The translations under genes were made by a program, and so were the position numbers. Shown one piece after another: positions 18,922-27,988 of a stretch of 64,000 nt of DNA; within the stretch, counting starts at the first letter, position 1, and each line of letters opens with the position of its first letter. The stretch covers positions 248,001 through 312,000 of the forward strand of contig CALKER010000007.1 in assembly GCA_938084835.1 (NCBI GenBank), written 5' to 3'. Origin of the DNA: an uncultured Thermoguttaceae bacterium (GTDB taxonomy: Bacteria; Planctomycetota; Planctomycetia; Pirellulales; Thermoguttaceae). Below the pieces are notes generated by a model. It saw only the letters and a program-made list of their open reading frames with translations, made no database searches and had not been told where the DNA came from.

Positions 18922-19836
18922 AGAGGAGTCCCTCATGGAGATTTAAGCCACCCCAAGCCAACTAGCTTGCTTGCAGCAAATCGCCCACCCTTCGAGAGTT
19001 ATCCAAAAAGACCCCACCCCTCCTGATCCTGATCTGCGAAGAAGTGTCTGCAAAAGCACGGCTTAAAAGAGCACCGCCCGTGCTAAGGAGCAAAAAGAGC
19101 GTTGACAAAACACCACAGTTCGGTCGCGACGGGAACCTGGCTTATATGCAGAAGTAACTTAGCAATTCCCATGCCTACTAGGCGGATCCTCGGAATCTTA
19201 CACATTCCCTTTACTTCCTGTGCGAAGCAAGAAGAGCTTCCGCCCCCCCTGAACCCAGTGGCGAACTATTTCAGCCCCAAGCGTTTCTTACCTCCATCCC
19301 CCTCAGAAGGGTAGCAGCCTGCCAACAGGCTCCTAATGGTTCGGATTCGGGATTGTTCGGTTTGATCCTGTGGCATGCAAGGTTGTTTCATCTGGGAAGA
19401 AGCCGGACTCGACAGTTTCAGTGGTAGGCCGCCAAAATACTTCCCAGGTACCAAAAATCCCAAAAGGATTTTTGCAGGCGAAGTTGCGAAAAAAGGCAAC
19501 TATTGTGTGTGTTGATCGCAGCTTGTTGGAAGGTTTGATCACAGGGGAGCTAGGCTCCTGCGTAGTTGGCGGAGGATTTGACTGCAAAATCGACGTGAAA
19601 AGCCGTAAGATCCATCAGCTAAGCGACTAAATCTGTCAGAACTTCAATCTATCAGAACTTCCCACGTTTTTAAGAAACGTTGGCTAAACTTTGTAAGAAA
19701 TGTATTTTTTGGGTTTGTCGTCTCCGCAGAGCTCGCGGTAAGGGGGGAGCTACCCCGTTGCGGTACTGCTTGATACCTTTCGTAACTGGGTCACAAGCCG
19801 GCCTTCCGGAGAAGTGGTACAGGCTGCTTAACAACC
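18922..19836. other. 915-bp intergenic region between divergent glmS and proB
   Basis: It should hold promoters for both flanking genes. A TTGACA occurs near 19103 on the plus strand but lacks a good -10 at normal spacing. No gene, RNA or repeat was recognised. Confidence 0.5.
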
Positions 19837-20976
19837 ATGGTCGATCTCGTTCGTCAGGAAATCGCTGCCACGGCAGGCGTCATCGTGGTCAAGGTTGGCA
19901 CCAGGGTGATCACCCACCAGGGTGGACTTCTGGATGATGAGTGGGTTAATAAGTTTTGTGATGAAATTAATGAGGTGCTCAACAGCGGGCGCAAAATTGT
20001 GGTTGTTAGTTCCGGCGCCGTGGGCGCCGGAATGGGCCGGCTTGGGTTCAAACAGCGGCCAACCGATCTGGCATTACTTCAGGCTCTGGCGGCAGTCGGT
20101 CAAAGTGCCCTCATCGAAGCTTACGAGCGCGCTCTGAGCCGTTACGGCCGGCATGCTGCTCAAATTCTTCTTACCGCCGAAGATGTCGAAAATCGCGTTC
20201 GCTATCTAAATGCCCGCAATACCCTTCTCACACTTCTCAACTTGGGGGCGGTACCGATTATCAACGAAAACGACACCGTAAGTGTCGAGGAATTGCAACT
20301 GACCTTTGGGGACAACGATCGCCTGGCGGCTATCGTGACCAACTTAATCCAAGCCCCACTGCTGATCCTGCTTTCGGACGTTGCTGGGCTATATGATGGC
20401 GATCCAACTGATCCCAACTCCCAAGTGATCCCCCTTATTGAAAAGCTTGATCAGTCGGTTTTCGAACTTGTGCGCGATCGCGTCACTGGGTTAACCCGCG
20501 GAGGAATGGCCAGCAAACTCGAGGCGGCCCGCCAAACGACCGTCGCCGGCGGTAGTGTCATCATTGCCCGGGGCAAGGAGCCCAACATTCTCCGCAAAAT
20601 TCTCGCCGGCGAGCCCATCGGCACCCTCATCTTAGCACAGGGGGGCGTCCTTGCGGCACGCAAGCGATGGATCGGCTTTTCCGTCAAGCCGCGGGGCAAA
20701 ATCTTCATGGACGGCGGCGCATGCCAGGCAGTCGTCCGCGAAGGCCGGAGCCTCTTACCCGCCGGGATCCTCGATGTGCAAGGGGATTTCCACAAAGGGG
20801 ATGTCGTCGCCCTGTGTGATCCGCAGGGCCGAGAATTGGCACGAGGGCTGACAAACTACTCGGCAGAAGAAGTTCGCAAGATTCGCGGTCTCAGGACTTC
20901 GGAAATCGCTCGCGTGCTCGGGCAGTGCCCGTATCAAGAAGTTATCCACCGCGACAACATGGTGGTGACACAATAA
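19837..20976 (+). CDS. proB: Glutamate 5-kinase
   Basis: A 379-residue ATP-dependent kinase that phosphorylates glutamate in the first step of proline synthesis. The amino-acid-kinase fold shows VVKVGTRVITHQGG near the N-terminus, then VVVSSGAVGAGMGRLGF, INENDTVSVEEL, FGDNDRLAAIVTNL and the nucleotide-site region LTRGGMASKLEAARQ. Residues ~290-365 are a C-terminal PUA domain (ILDVQGDFHKGDVVALCDP), present in many but not all ProB proteins. No strong Shine-Dalgarno lies directly upstream. proA is not adjacent. Confidence 0.96.
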   Translation: MVDLVRQEIAATAGVIVVKVGTRVITHQGGLLDDEWVNKFCDEINEVLNSGRKIVVVSSGAVGAGMGRLGFKQRPTDLALLQALAAVGQSALIEAYERALSRYGRHAAQILLTAEDVENRVRYLNARNTLLTLLNLGAVPIINENDTVSVEELQLTFGDNDRLAAIVTNLIQAPLLILLSDVAGLYDGDPTDPNSQVIPLIEKLDQSVFELVRDRVTGLTRGGMASKLEAARQTTVAGGSVIIARGKEPNILRKILAGEPIGTLILAQGGVLAARKRWIGFSVKPRGKIFMDGGACQAVVREGRSLLPAGILDVQGDFHKGDVVALCDPQGRELARGLTNYSAEEVRKIRGLRTSEIARVLGQCPYQEVIHRDNMVVTQ

Positions 20977-21137
20977 CCCATGGGTCAGAACCATGTTTCC
21001 ACGGTTATTGGGGGGCAGGGCCCGAATGGCATCCGGAAATCACCCGGCACCGCGCTTCTGTTAGCCGACTTCTAGAACTTTTTCGTGGTGATTGTCAAGC
21101 CAATAAAATAATGCCGAGCTTAAAAACACGTAAACAC

Positions 21138-21164
21138 TTTTTGGGAGGGGCACTTCCCCCCAAA
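21138..21164 (+). promoter_or_regulatory. G/C-rich hairpin upstream of the NagB-LmbE gene
   Basis: TTTGGG-A-GGGG can pair with the following CCCCCC-AAA around a short loop. It lies ~35 bases before the chosen start. It may affect translation or stability; no T-run follows, so it is not a classic terminator. Confidence 0.3.
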
Positions 21165-21198
21165 GCAGCTGTCAATGAATTTCGAGAGAGGAAACTCG

Positions 21199-23067
21199 AT
21201 GGCTCTGCCGGTTACTGGGACACGCATCCCCTGTTATGTCTTCGAAGGCGAAACACCCACGGCCAACTATGTAGCCCGGGTCATGGCTCATTTAATCCAG
21301 GAACGCAGATCAGTAGGGCGGTGGGCCGTCCTCGGTCTGAGTGCAAGCTCCGCCCTTGCCGGTATCTATCGCGAGCTGGTCCGACTTCACCGGGAGGAAT
21401 CTCTTGATTTTTCGCGGATTATTGTCTTCAACATGGAGGAATTTTACGGTCTGGACGAAAATCGGCTTCAGCATCACGGGCGGTGGCTTCGCGAAGTGTT
21501 CCTCTCGAATGTGAACATTCGTCCAGAGAACATTCACCTGCTGGATAGCTCTGTGCCTCCGGAGCAAGTGGAAGAGTACTGTTACCGCTACGAAGAACGA
21601 ATTCGTCGGGCAGGGGGAATTGACTTTCTCCTTCTGACGCTCGGCCGCAATGGCCGAATTGCCGGCAATGAACCCTTCAGTGTCCAACGAAGTCGAACTC
21701 GCTTGGCCGTGCTGGATCCCATCACCCGGCGGGAATGCGCCGCCGAGTTTTTCCACGAAGACCATGTCCCGATTCAGAAGCTTACCGTGGGCATCGAGAC
21801 AATTCTCTCCTCTCGGGAAATAGCGGTTGTGGCTTACGGGGAGGAATTCTCGCGGGCGGTTCGAGCGGCATTAGAAGAACCGATGAGTGACGGTGTGCCG
21901 GCGAGCTTTCTCCAGCAGCATGCCAACGCAGCCTTTTACGTGGACGAAGCCGCTGCCGCCAACCTTACTGCCGTCGCTACCCCGTGGCTTGTAGGACCGG
22001 TAGAATGGACTGACGATATGATCAAACGCGCCGTCCTGTGGTTGGCGCAACAGACGAAAAAAGCACTTCTCAAACTGGACGGAGACGATTTCCGCTCGCA
22101 TAATCTCCATCAGTTGCTGCGGCACCATGGACCCGCGGCGCGGCTAGCCCACCGCGTTTTCCGGCAACTGATGGACACTATTCAGTACCACCCAGCGGGA
22201 CGCACCCCCATTCGGGTGCTCGTCTTTAGCCCCCATCCCGACGACGACGTTATCAGCATGGGGGGAACCATCCTCCGGCTTGTGGAAGACGGCCATGAAG
22301 TCCACATCGCTTATATGGTCAGTGGCAACATCGCCGTCAACGACCACGATGTTATCCAAATTGCCGATCTTGTGCGGGAGGTCAACCGCCGGTTTGCCAT
22401 CGACGAGCAAAAGTCGGCCGAATTGGATGCTCAGGTGCGTCGCTGCTTGGCAGCCAAACAGCCTGGCCAACCAGATGATCCCGTAGTCTCGGAGCTAAAG
22501 AGCCTTCTCCGGTGGAGCGAAGCCAAAGCAGCCGCCGCTGTCTGCGGAATTCCCGACCACCAACTTCACTTCCTCGATTTGCCTTTTTATCGCACCGGAA
22601 CGATCGCGAAGAAGCCCGCTGGTCAAGAAGACCTGGCCATTGTCCGCGAATGCATCGAGAAGTTGGCTCCCGCTCAAGTTTATGTGGCCGGAGATCTGTC
22701 CGACCCCCATGGTACCCATCGGGTTTGTGCCCGGCTCATTTTCCAGGCCCTCAAACAAATTGAGAACGAATCGGGAAAACGGCCTGATGTTCTTCTTTAT
22801 CGGGGGGCTTGGGAAGAATGGGCCCCGCACCAAATCGATATTGCCGTCCCCCTCAGCCCCCGGGATTTAAATCTCAAAAAACAGGCCATCTTTCGACACG
22901 AATCCCAAAAGGACACCGCCTTATTTCCTGGGCCGGACGATCCCAGGGAATTCTGGGAGCGAGCGGAAGAACGCAATCGCAACACCGCAGAACAATATAA
23001 TCAGTTCGGCCTGCCGGAGTATTTTGCCATGGAGGCCTTCCGGCTTTGGGACGGGCGCGTCATCTGA
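21199..23067 (+). CDS. NagB-like / LmbE (PIG-L) fusion protein
   Basis: A 622-residue fusion. ATG 21199 is preceded by GAGAGGAAA; an in-frame ATG at 21175 lacks a ribosome binding site. Residues 1-280 resemble glucosamine-6-phosphate deaminase (NagB). Residues ~335-620 are a LmbE/PIG-L deacetylase with the zinc motif SPHPDDDVISMGG and a later DPHGTHR. Fusions of this architecture are known in Bacteroidetes and Planctomycetes. The NagB part is eroded: the usual NMDEY is NMEEF (Glu80), and the usual GNDGHIAFNEP is LGRNGRIAGNEP, so the catalytic Asp and His correspond to Asn151 and Arg153. Only Glu158 remains. The LmbE half looks intact, so deacetylation of an N-acetyl sugar is the likely activity and deamination is doubtful. 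Confidence 0.85.
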   Translation: MALPVTGTRIPCYVFEGETPTANYVARVMAHLIQERRSVGRWAVLGLSASSALAGIYRELVRLHREESLDFSRIIVFNMEEFYGLDENRLQHHGRWLREVFLSNVNIRPENIHLLDSSVPPEQVEEYCYRYEERIRRAGGIDFLLLTLGRNGRIAGNEPFSVQRSRTRLAVLDPITRRECAAEFFHEDHVPIQKLTVGIETILSSREIAVVAYGEEFSRAVRAALEEPMSDGVPASFLQQHANAAFYVDEAAAANLTAVATPWLVGPVEWTDDMIKRAVLWLAQQTKKALLKLDGDDFRSHNLHQLLRHHGPAARLAHRVFRQLMDTIQYHPAGRTPIRVLVFSPHPDDDVISMGGTILRLVEDGHEVHIAYMVSGNIAVNDHDVIQIADLVREVNRRFAIDEQKSAELDAQVRRCLAAKQPGQPDDPVVSELKSLLRWSEAKAAAAVCGIPDHQLHFLDLPFYRTGTIAKKPAGQEDLAIVRECIEKLAPAQVYVAGDLSDPHGTHRVCARLIFQALKQIENESGKRPDVLLYRGAWEEWAPHQIDIAVPLSPRDLNLKKQAIFRHESQKDTALFPGPDDPREFWERAEERNRNTAEQYNQFGLPEYFAMEAFRLWDGRVI

Positions 23068-23283
23068 TTACTTTCTGCGGGCAACTAAACCGAGAGGTTG
23101 GCTTGCTGGAGGAAAAATTCTCACTAGCGGCCCAGCTTCGCGAGCCACGGCCCGTTGGTCAACAACCGCTAAACCCTGCTTGACCCCTTAGACGGAACCA
23201 ACTCAAGACATCTATGCTGGCTGAAGTCTTAGAAGTCCCGCAACCCTTGGGGACACCCCCAAAATCCTTGTCATCACCCCCAG

Positions 23284-24507
23284 CTACTTGACGGGCAAAA
23301 CACCTCGAGACTGGGGCAACTTTTCCGGTTTGCAATAAGCCAAGCTCATGAGGACATAGCCTGAGACCAGCGTGGATTCGCCCTCCATCCAGCGGGTTTC
23401 ATCATTAACCCACGAACCATCCGGCTGTTGACGGCGGGCAAGCTCTCGCAGAAGCTCCCGCCGCCAATCATGGGCCTCTCCCGATTCATCAACAATAAAA
23501 TCCTCCCCAATTGCGTCGAGGGCTTTGGCGAAGACGTGGTAGTAATAGTAAAGGCCGGCCTTACCCATTCCGGGGTTAGACTGCAGGTCATAGTGTTTAC
23601 GGATCCACTCGTAAGCAGCTTTCACCCGAGGGTCATCGGGACCCACGCCCGCGTAGATCATGCTTTTTAGCCCGGCATAAGTCATCGAACCATAACTGCG
23701 AAGCCCCCCAGTAGGGGTCTGGCCAGCCATACTTACACCACCGGCGGCAGGCGTATAATAGAAGCCTCCGTCAGGATTTTTCGCCGCAAATGGGGTAGTA
23801 TTATGCTCCGACTCGAGATTTTGGCATCGCGATACGAAGATAATCGCCTTGCGAATGGCCTCGTCATCAGGGCCTCGACCCACGGCTCGTAAAGCCTCGA
23901 TCAAATAATGGGTGTTCGAAAGATCCGGTCGAGCATTACGCCCGTAACCGGCTCCCCCATAGCGAAAATCACTGGACTCGATGCCCTCCGTCTCATCCCA
24001 CTGCTCCCTTTTGACGAAGCGCTCAGCCCGTTCCAAGATCGACTGATACCGCCCATCGCGGTTGGCCAAGCTGAAACACAGCATGGCCAAACAAGTTTCG
24101 TAATTCTGATAAAAGGTGCCCGGACGATAAATCCCTCCATCTTCCTGGACGAAGCTTTCTAGATATTTCAAAGCCTTGGCTACCAGCGGATGCTCGGGCG
24201 GAAAACCGTTTTGCATCAGGCCGGTGGCCACAATGGCCGTCACCGCAGGGCTTAAATACCCAGCAAACGAACCGTCTTCGCCTTGGACCCGAGTAAGAAA
24301 ACCGACTGCCCGATCGATCATTTGCCGATAGAGCTCTGCGTCATCCTTCCCAGGCCCGCCCGAGTCATGTCCTTGCCCCCAGCCAATCGAATTGGCTAAA
24401 CCCAAAGCCCCAGCCGCAACCAATGCCGCAAACAATAATGACCTTCTAAACCGTAAGCCACCTCCTGCAGAAACCCCGGGCAAAAAACTTTGAAGCGACT
24501 GCAGCAT
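23284..24507 (-). CDS. Secreted prenyltransferase/squalene-cyclase-fold repeat protein
   Basis: ATG 24507 was chosen because GGAGGAGGAG precedes it by nine bases; the protein has 407 residues. An N-terminal signal peptide (LLFAALVAAGALGLANSIGWG) predicts export. The mature part has several alpha/alpha-barrel repeats of the prenyltransferase/squalene-oxidase family: AVGFLTRVQGEDGSFAGYL, then YLESFVQEDGGIY, NPDGGFYYTPA and ARRQQPDGSWVND. The DxDD cyclase motif is not seen, so terpene cyclisation is unlikely. Such secreted proteins are widespread in planctomycetes with unknown roles, possibly protein or glycan binding. Confidence 0.8.
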   Translation of the reverse strand: MLQSLQSFLPGVSAGGGLRFRRSLLFAALVAAGALGLANSIGWGQGHDSGGPGKDDAELYRQMIDRAVGFLTRVQGEDGSFAGYLSPAVTAIVATGLMQNGFPPEHPLVAKALKYLESFVQEDGGIYRPGTFYQNYETCLAMLCFSLANRDGRYQSILERAERFVKREQWDETEGIESSDFRYGGAGYGRNARPDLSNTHYLIEALRAVGRGPDDEAIRKAIIFVSRCQNLESEHNTTPFAAKNPDGGFYYTPAAGGVSMAGQTPTGGLRSYGSMTYAGLKSMIYAGVGPDDPRVKAAYEWIRKHYDLQSNPGMGKAGLYYYYHVFAKALDAIGEDFIVDESGEAHDWRRELLRELARRQQPDGSWVNDETRWMEGESTLVSGYVLMSLAYCKPEKLPQSRGVLPVK

Positions 24508-24894
24508 GGGAAGACTCCTCCTCCAAACGAGGGAACAAACGCTGAAACTCGCCTTTTTCAAATTGTACCCTCGGGCAAGTTTAGAATTCGCAGAAAAATT
24601 GCCCAGCACCGACAATACGCTCGCCCGCTACCGCCGAGCATTATTCGTTGAGCCCAAGAGCCGCCAGCCACGTCGAACAATACTTTTCGATCAGGAGCCG
24701 CCATTAAAGGACGGTCACCACAAGGCGATGAATTCATAGCACCACGTGCGGGCGCGGAGATAGCACAAGCGGGTTTCCGGGTTAACGTGAGTTTCCAGGT
24801 TCAACTAGTTCAAAGAGATCGGACGCGCAGAGAATACCCCCGAAAAAGTTAATGCAATTGTTACATTAAAAAACCGTGCCATTGTGGCAGATAG
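24508..24894. other. 387-bp gap
   Basis: It lies between two minus-strand genes and is AT-richer near 24840-24880. No gene or clear element was recognised. Confidence 0.5.
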
Positions 24895-25920
24895 TTACCG
24901 GGAGGCCGAAGTTTCACCGCCGGCCCGGGTGGCCAAGGCCCGCCACACAGCTTTGTCGATTCTCTCCGAAAAGCTTCTTACACTCCCGTCTGCCAAAGCG
25001 GCATGAACAATACCCGGGTGGTAACTCCGGGAGGTCACAATGGCAAAAGTTGGTCTTCCCGCACGACCATTTCGCCCCTCCTGCCACGAGTTGTAGTCGC
25101 ACGCGGGATGAGTTGCCCCGCCGCCCAGACACGGAATTGACGTATTTGGGGGGAAAGTGGCGGTAAATCCCGTGTGATGGACCCGGCCATCCGGCCACTC
25201 CGTATGACCAGTGTCTTTAAAATCGGGCGCCGACGCTATTACCGCTGAGGCTTCCTCAACTGATTCGGGCGGCTGGAATGTCGGTGGCCCTCCGTTGCGT
25301 CGATATGGTTGCCATGCTTTGACCTCTGCGACTAACAGCGTGTTATTGGCTCCGTCAACAATGCTTGACCAACTTAGGGCCGAATTGGGAAAAAACAGCC
25401 CGTCTCCCCCTTGACCCGTGAACGGATCGAACACAAACCATGTGCCGAAGTTAAATCCGTATGTGGTGGGATACAGGTGAACCTTGCCACTGCCCGGATC
25501 TCGCTTCCGCATAGCCTCCGGATCACTAGGACAAGCAAAGACCCCAATGTGCAGACCGTCAATGGCCTGCTGATAATCCCACCCCCGCGTGAAATCCACA
25601 CGCTCGGCAATGGCCCGATGTTCCAAAAAAGGAAGGATTCGCCCGTGGACACCCCAGGAGACATTGTTTTCCGTCACCTCACGCGCAAGGTCCACCGTGG
25701 CACTCGGAGGGAAAACCCTGTGCACATCCGCATAAAGATGAGTTGCAAGCGCCAGCTGCTTGAGATTGTTTTGGCACCGGGTACGCCGGGCAGCCTCCCG
25801 AGCCTGCTGAACCGCCGGCAGTAACATCGAAACCATTACCCCTACGATGGAGATCACCACAAGCAGTTCTACGAGCGTAAATGCTCGCCGGGCTTTTCCC
25901 GATCTTACCTCTATCTCCAT
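24895..25920 (-). CDS. DUF1559 (SBP_bac_10) prepilin-like secreted protein
   Basis: A 341-residue member of the very large planctomycete family with a type IV pilin-like N-terminus. The chosen ATG has GAGGGAAAGG upstream. The cleavage/methylation motif and hydrophobic helix are RAFTLVELLVVISIVGVMVS (residues ~12-31), followed by LLPAVQQAREAARRTRCQNN, the hallmark of DUF1559. The C-terminal H-x-x-x-DG-type motif is HAALADGSVRSFS. These proteins are processed by prepilin peptidase and are thought to be pseudopilins or surface proteins; the exact role is unknown. Confidence 0.92.
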   Translation of the reverse strand: MEIEVRSGKARRAFTLVELLVVISIVGVMVSMLLPAVQQAREAARRTRCQNNLKQLALATHLYADVHRVFPPSATVDLAREVTENNVSWGVHGRILPFLEHRAIAERVDFTRGWDYQQAIDGLHIGVFACPSDPEAMRKRDPGSGKVHLYPTTYGFNFGTWFVFDPFTGQGGDGLFFPNSALSWSSIVDGANNTLLVAEVKAWQPYRRNGGPPTFQPPESVEEASAVIASAPDFKDTGHTEWPDGRVHHTGFTATFPPNTSIPCLGGGATHPACDYNSWQEGRNGRAGRPTFAIVTSRSYHPGIVHAALADGSVRSFSERIDKAVWRALATRAGGETSASR

Positions 25921-26308
25921 GGGGGCCTTTCCCTCTAATGGGGTCCTCATTGAGCGCAAGTTTGCTAGAATTCGCATTTTCGCTTACCTCTATCTCCAAG
26001 GGGGGGCTTTCCGCCACAGCTACTTTGATTCCAAAGGGGTGAGTGGCCATTTCGTTGACAGTCACCCATGGAGGATGACCTTTCCCCCAATCATTCAATT
26101 AGAAGTCCTCAAACAACTCAAGGTTCTTGGACTCTGACGAAGTGTTTAGAAGGTAGCATCACCGATCCGAGCAACGAAAGCACAAACGACCCCGCGAAGG
26201 CTAGGAACTGCGGGCCCTATCCACTCCTTGGTTGCCGAAATTCGGCTGAGGCCCGTCCCCCAATCGCGACTATCAGACCTACGAGACTCGAAAGAGAAGG
26301 GAGCCTTT
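25921..26308. other. 388-bp gap
   Basis: It lies between minus-strand neighbours. A short duplication is visible: CTTACCTCTATCTCCA occurs at about 25904-25919 (inside the DUF1559 start) and again at 25984-25999. Nothing else was recognised. Confidence 0.45.
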
Positions 26309-26593
26309 TTATCCTTCGATGGCAAGCACGTCGTCTTCGGTGACGAGGAAAAGCCTCTCGCCATTGATTTCCACGGGAATAGCCGCCCAATCCTCATAGA
26401 GCACACAATCACCTTCGGCTACCTGAAGTGCCGCTCGGTTGCCGTCGGCCAACAGTCTCCCATCGCCCACAGAAAGTACACGTCCCCGGCGAACCGACGC
26501 ACGATAAACCTCCGGCACAACGATTCGCGATCGCGACTCCTCAGACGGTATCGGCCGGACCACTATACTTGCACCAAGTGGGATAAGTTTCAC
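26309..26593 (-). CDS. Divergent GroES-like co-chaperonin
   Basis: Starting at the GTG with GGAG 11 bases upstream gives 94 residues, the normal Cpn10 length. The fold is clear: KLIPLGASIVVRPIPSEES at the N-terminus, then IVVPEVYRASVRRGRVLSVG, EGDCVLYEDWAAIPVEING and LFLVTEDDVLAIEG at the end. The mobile-loop region (IVVPEVYRAS) lacks the usual GGIVL tripeptide pattern that contacts GroEL. No groEL is adjacent. It is probably a paralogous GroES with a specialised or altered partner (inference). Confidence 0.85.
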   Translation of the reverse strand: MKLIPLGASIVVRPIPSEESRSRIVVPEVYRASVRRGRVLSVGDGRLLADGNRAALQVAEGDCVLYEDWAAIPVEINGERLFLVTEDDVLAIEG

Positions 26594-27988
26594 CGCCAGG
26601 ATCTCCGGCAAAAAGCCACGTGCTCCACTTCCGAGACGGAAGCACTCACAGAAATGCCACCACAACCTGCCAGTATAAAGCTCCCCGTGAGGCGCTCAAG
26701 TGTTTTCCAGGACTGATCCAGGCCAGCCGGTCGGCTAGCCAGTGAGGTATTTTTTGCCTTTTTCCGCGACACTAAACTCCTGTTAACTCGACGCCTAGAT
26801 TTATTGAGGGGGCTTAATACCCACCAGAGCTAGTCATACCTCGAGGCACTATCCGGTCTACCCCTTTAGTACCAAATGTCAGCTTTATCGCTGGCCAATT
26901 GCCCTGCCACTCCGGATCCCAGGACCAAGTGTACCACCGCCGATCGAACCAACGATTGGGTGGAAACATACCCCTCTCTTAACTGAGCGAGGCCATCGTG
27001 TCGCGCCCAGCAAGGCGAGGCGGAACCGGGTCTGGGCTTCCGTCACTACCAACTGGTATCGGGAAAACACAAGGGCCCGATCGTCATATGCGATTCTTCA
27101 CGAAAACCTTTATCTATCTTTGAAATATTTCGCGCACTGCCAGTATTCTCCAAGTTTCAAGAAGGGACTGATTTCGATCGACTCACCGAGCCAGAGGAGC
27201 CAGTTGCTGCTGTTAGCTCCTAGAAATGCCCTGCCCACCAAGCTCCCGAAACTTTATCTGATCTAAAAATTTGTGAAAACGATTGAGTCGCGCGTCAGCA
27301 GACTGTATCTGAAGTTAGTTCGTACCCCCCCGAGCTCAGATAAGCTTTTTTGCACCTGTCCCGCTCCTATCTAACGGGAAACACCAGTTTCCGTTAGCCA
27401 GGCCCGTCGCGGCGGCGCACGAATCCCGGGCAATCTTGCTTCGGCTTACTCCGGCGGCTACTATTGGAAAGGCACCCAAAAATAAAGCCAATTTTGATTA
27501 ATTTCGGAGTAATTTCCCTTCCTATGGTGCCAATCTCAACGGCAGTTCCGCTTGGGAACCTGAAGAGTAGTTATCCGGCACTGGGGGAATAATTGAGGTA
27601 GTCGACCTGAACAGATCCATGATACCTTCGCCAACGGGGCCGAGGTTGGGGCAAATATGGAGGCCCGGTTTCAAAAGTTTTTCTCCGGCAAACGAATTTT
27701 TTCTCAGGCAATGGTGCAACCATAAAAATTGGGTTTGGGGTCGGCCTCGTGCGCTGCGCCCGCCCGGCAGTGGTCAAGCGCCGGGCGGAGCTTCGAACTG
27801 AGTTCAGTTCCGGCCCGGCGATCTCCGTCTAAAAGCTCAGAACATTGGCCAAATTCAATAAAGATGTCAGACGTTACCTGACCCACTGGGGTAAGGAAGC
27901 GAGCACACCGCGGTTTGTCGCAAACACTTCGGAGCATGAGAGATATCTGTAGGCCGTTCTCACCCTAGGCTTTGAGGGGTATCGAGCA
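26594..27988. other. 1.4-kb gap, no supported gene
   Basis: Only small ORFs without recognisable content are present. It includes the divergent promoters of the GroES-like and Prc genes, but no clear -35/-10 pair or RNA gene was identified. Confidence 0.55.
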
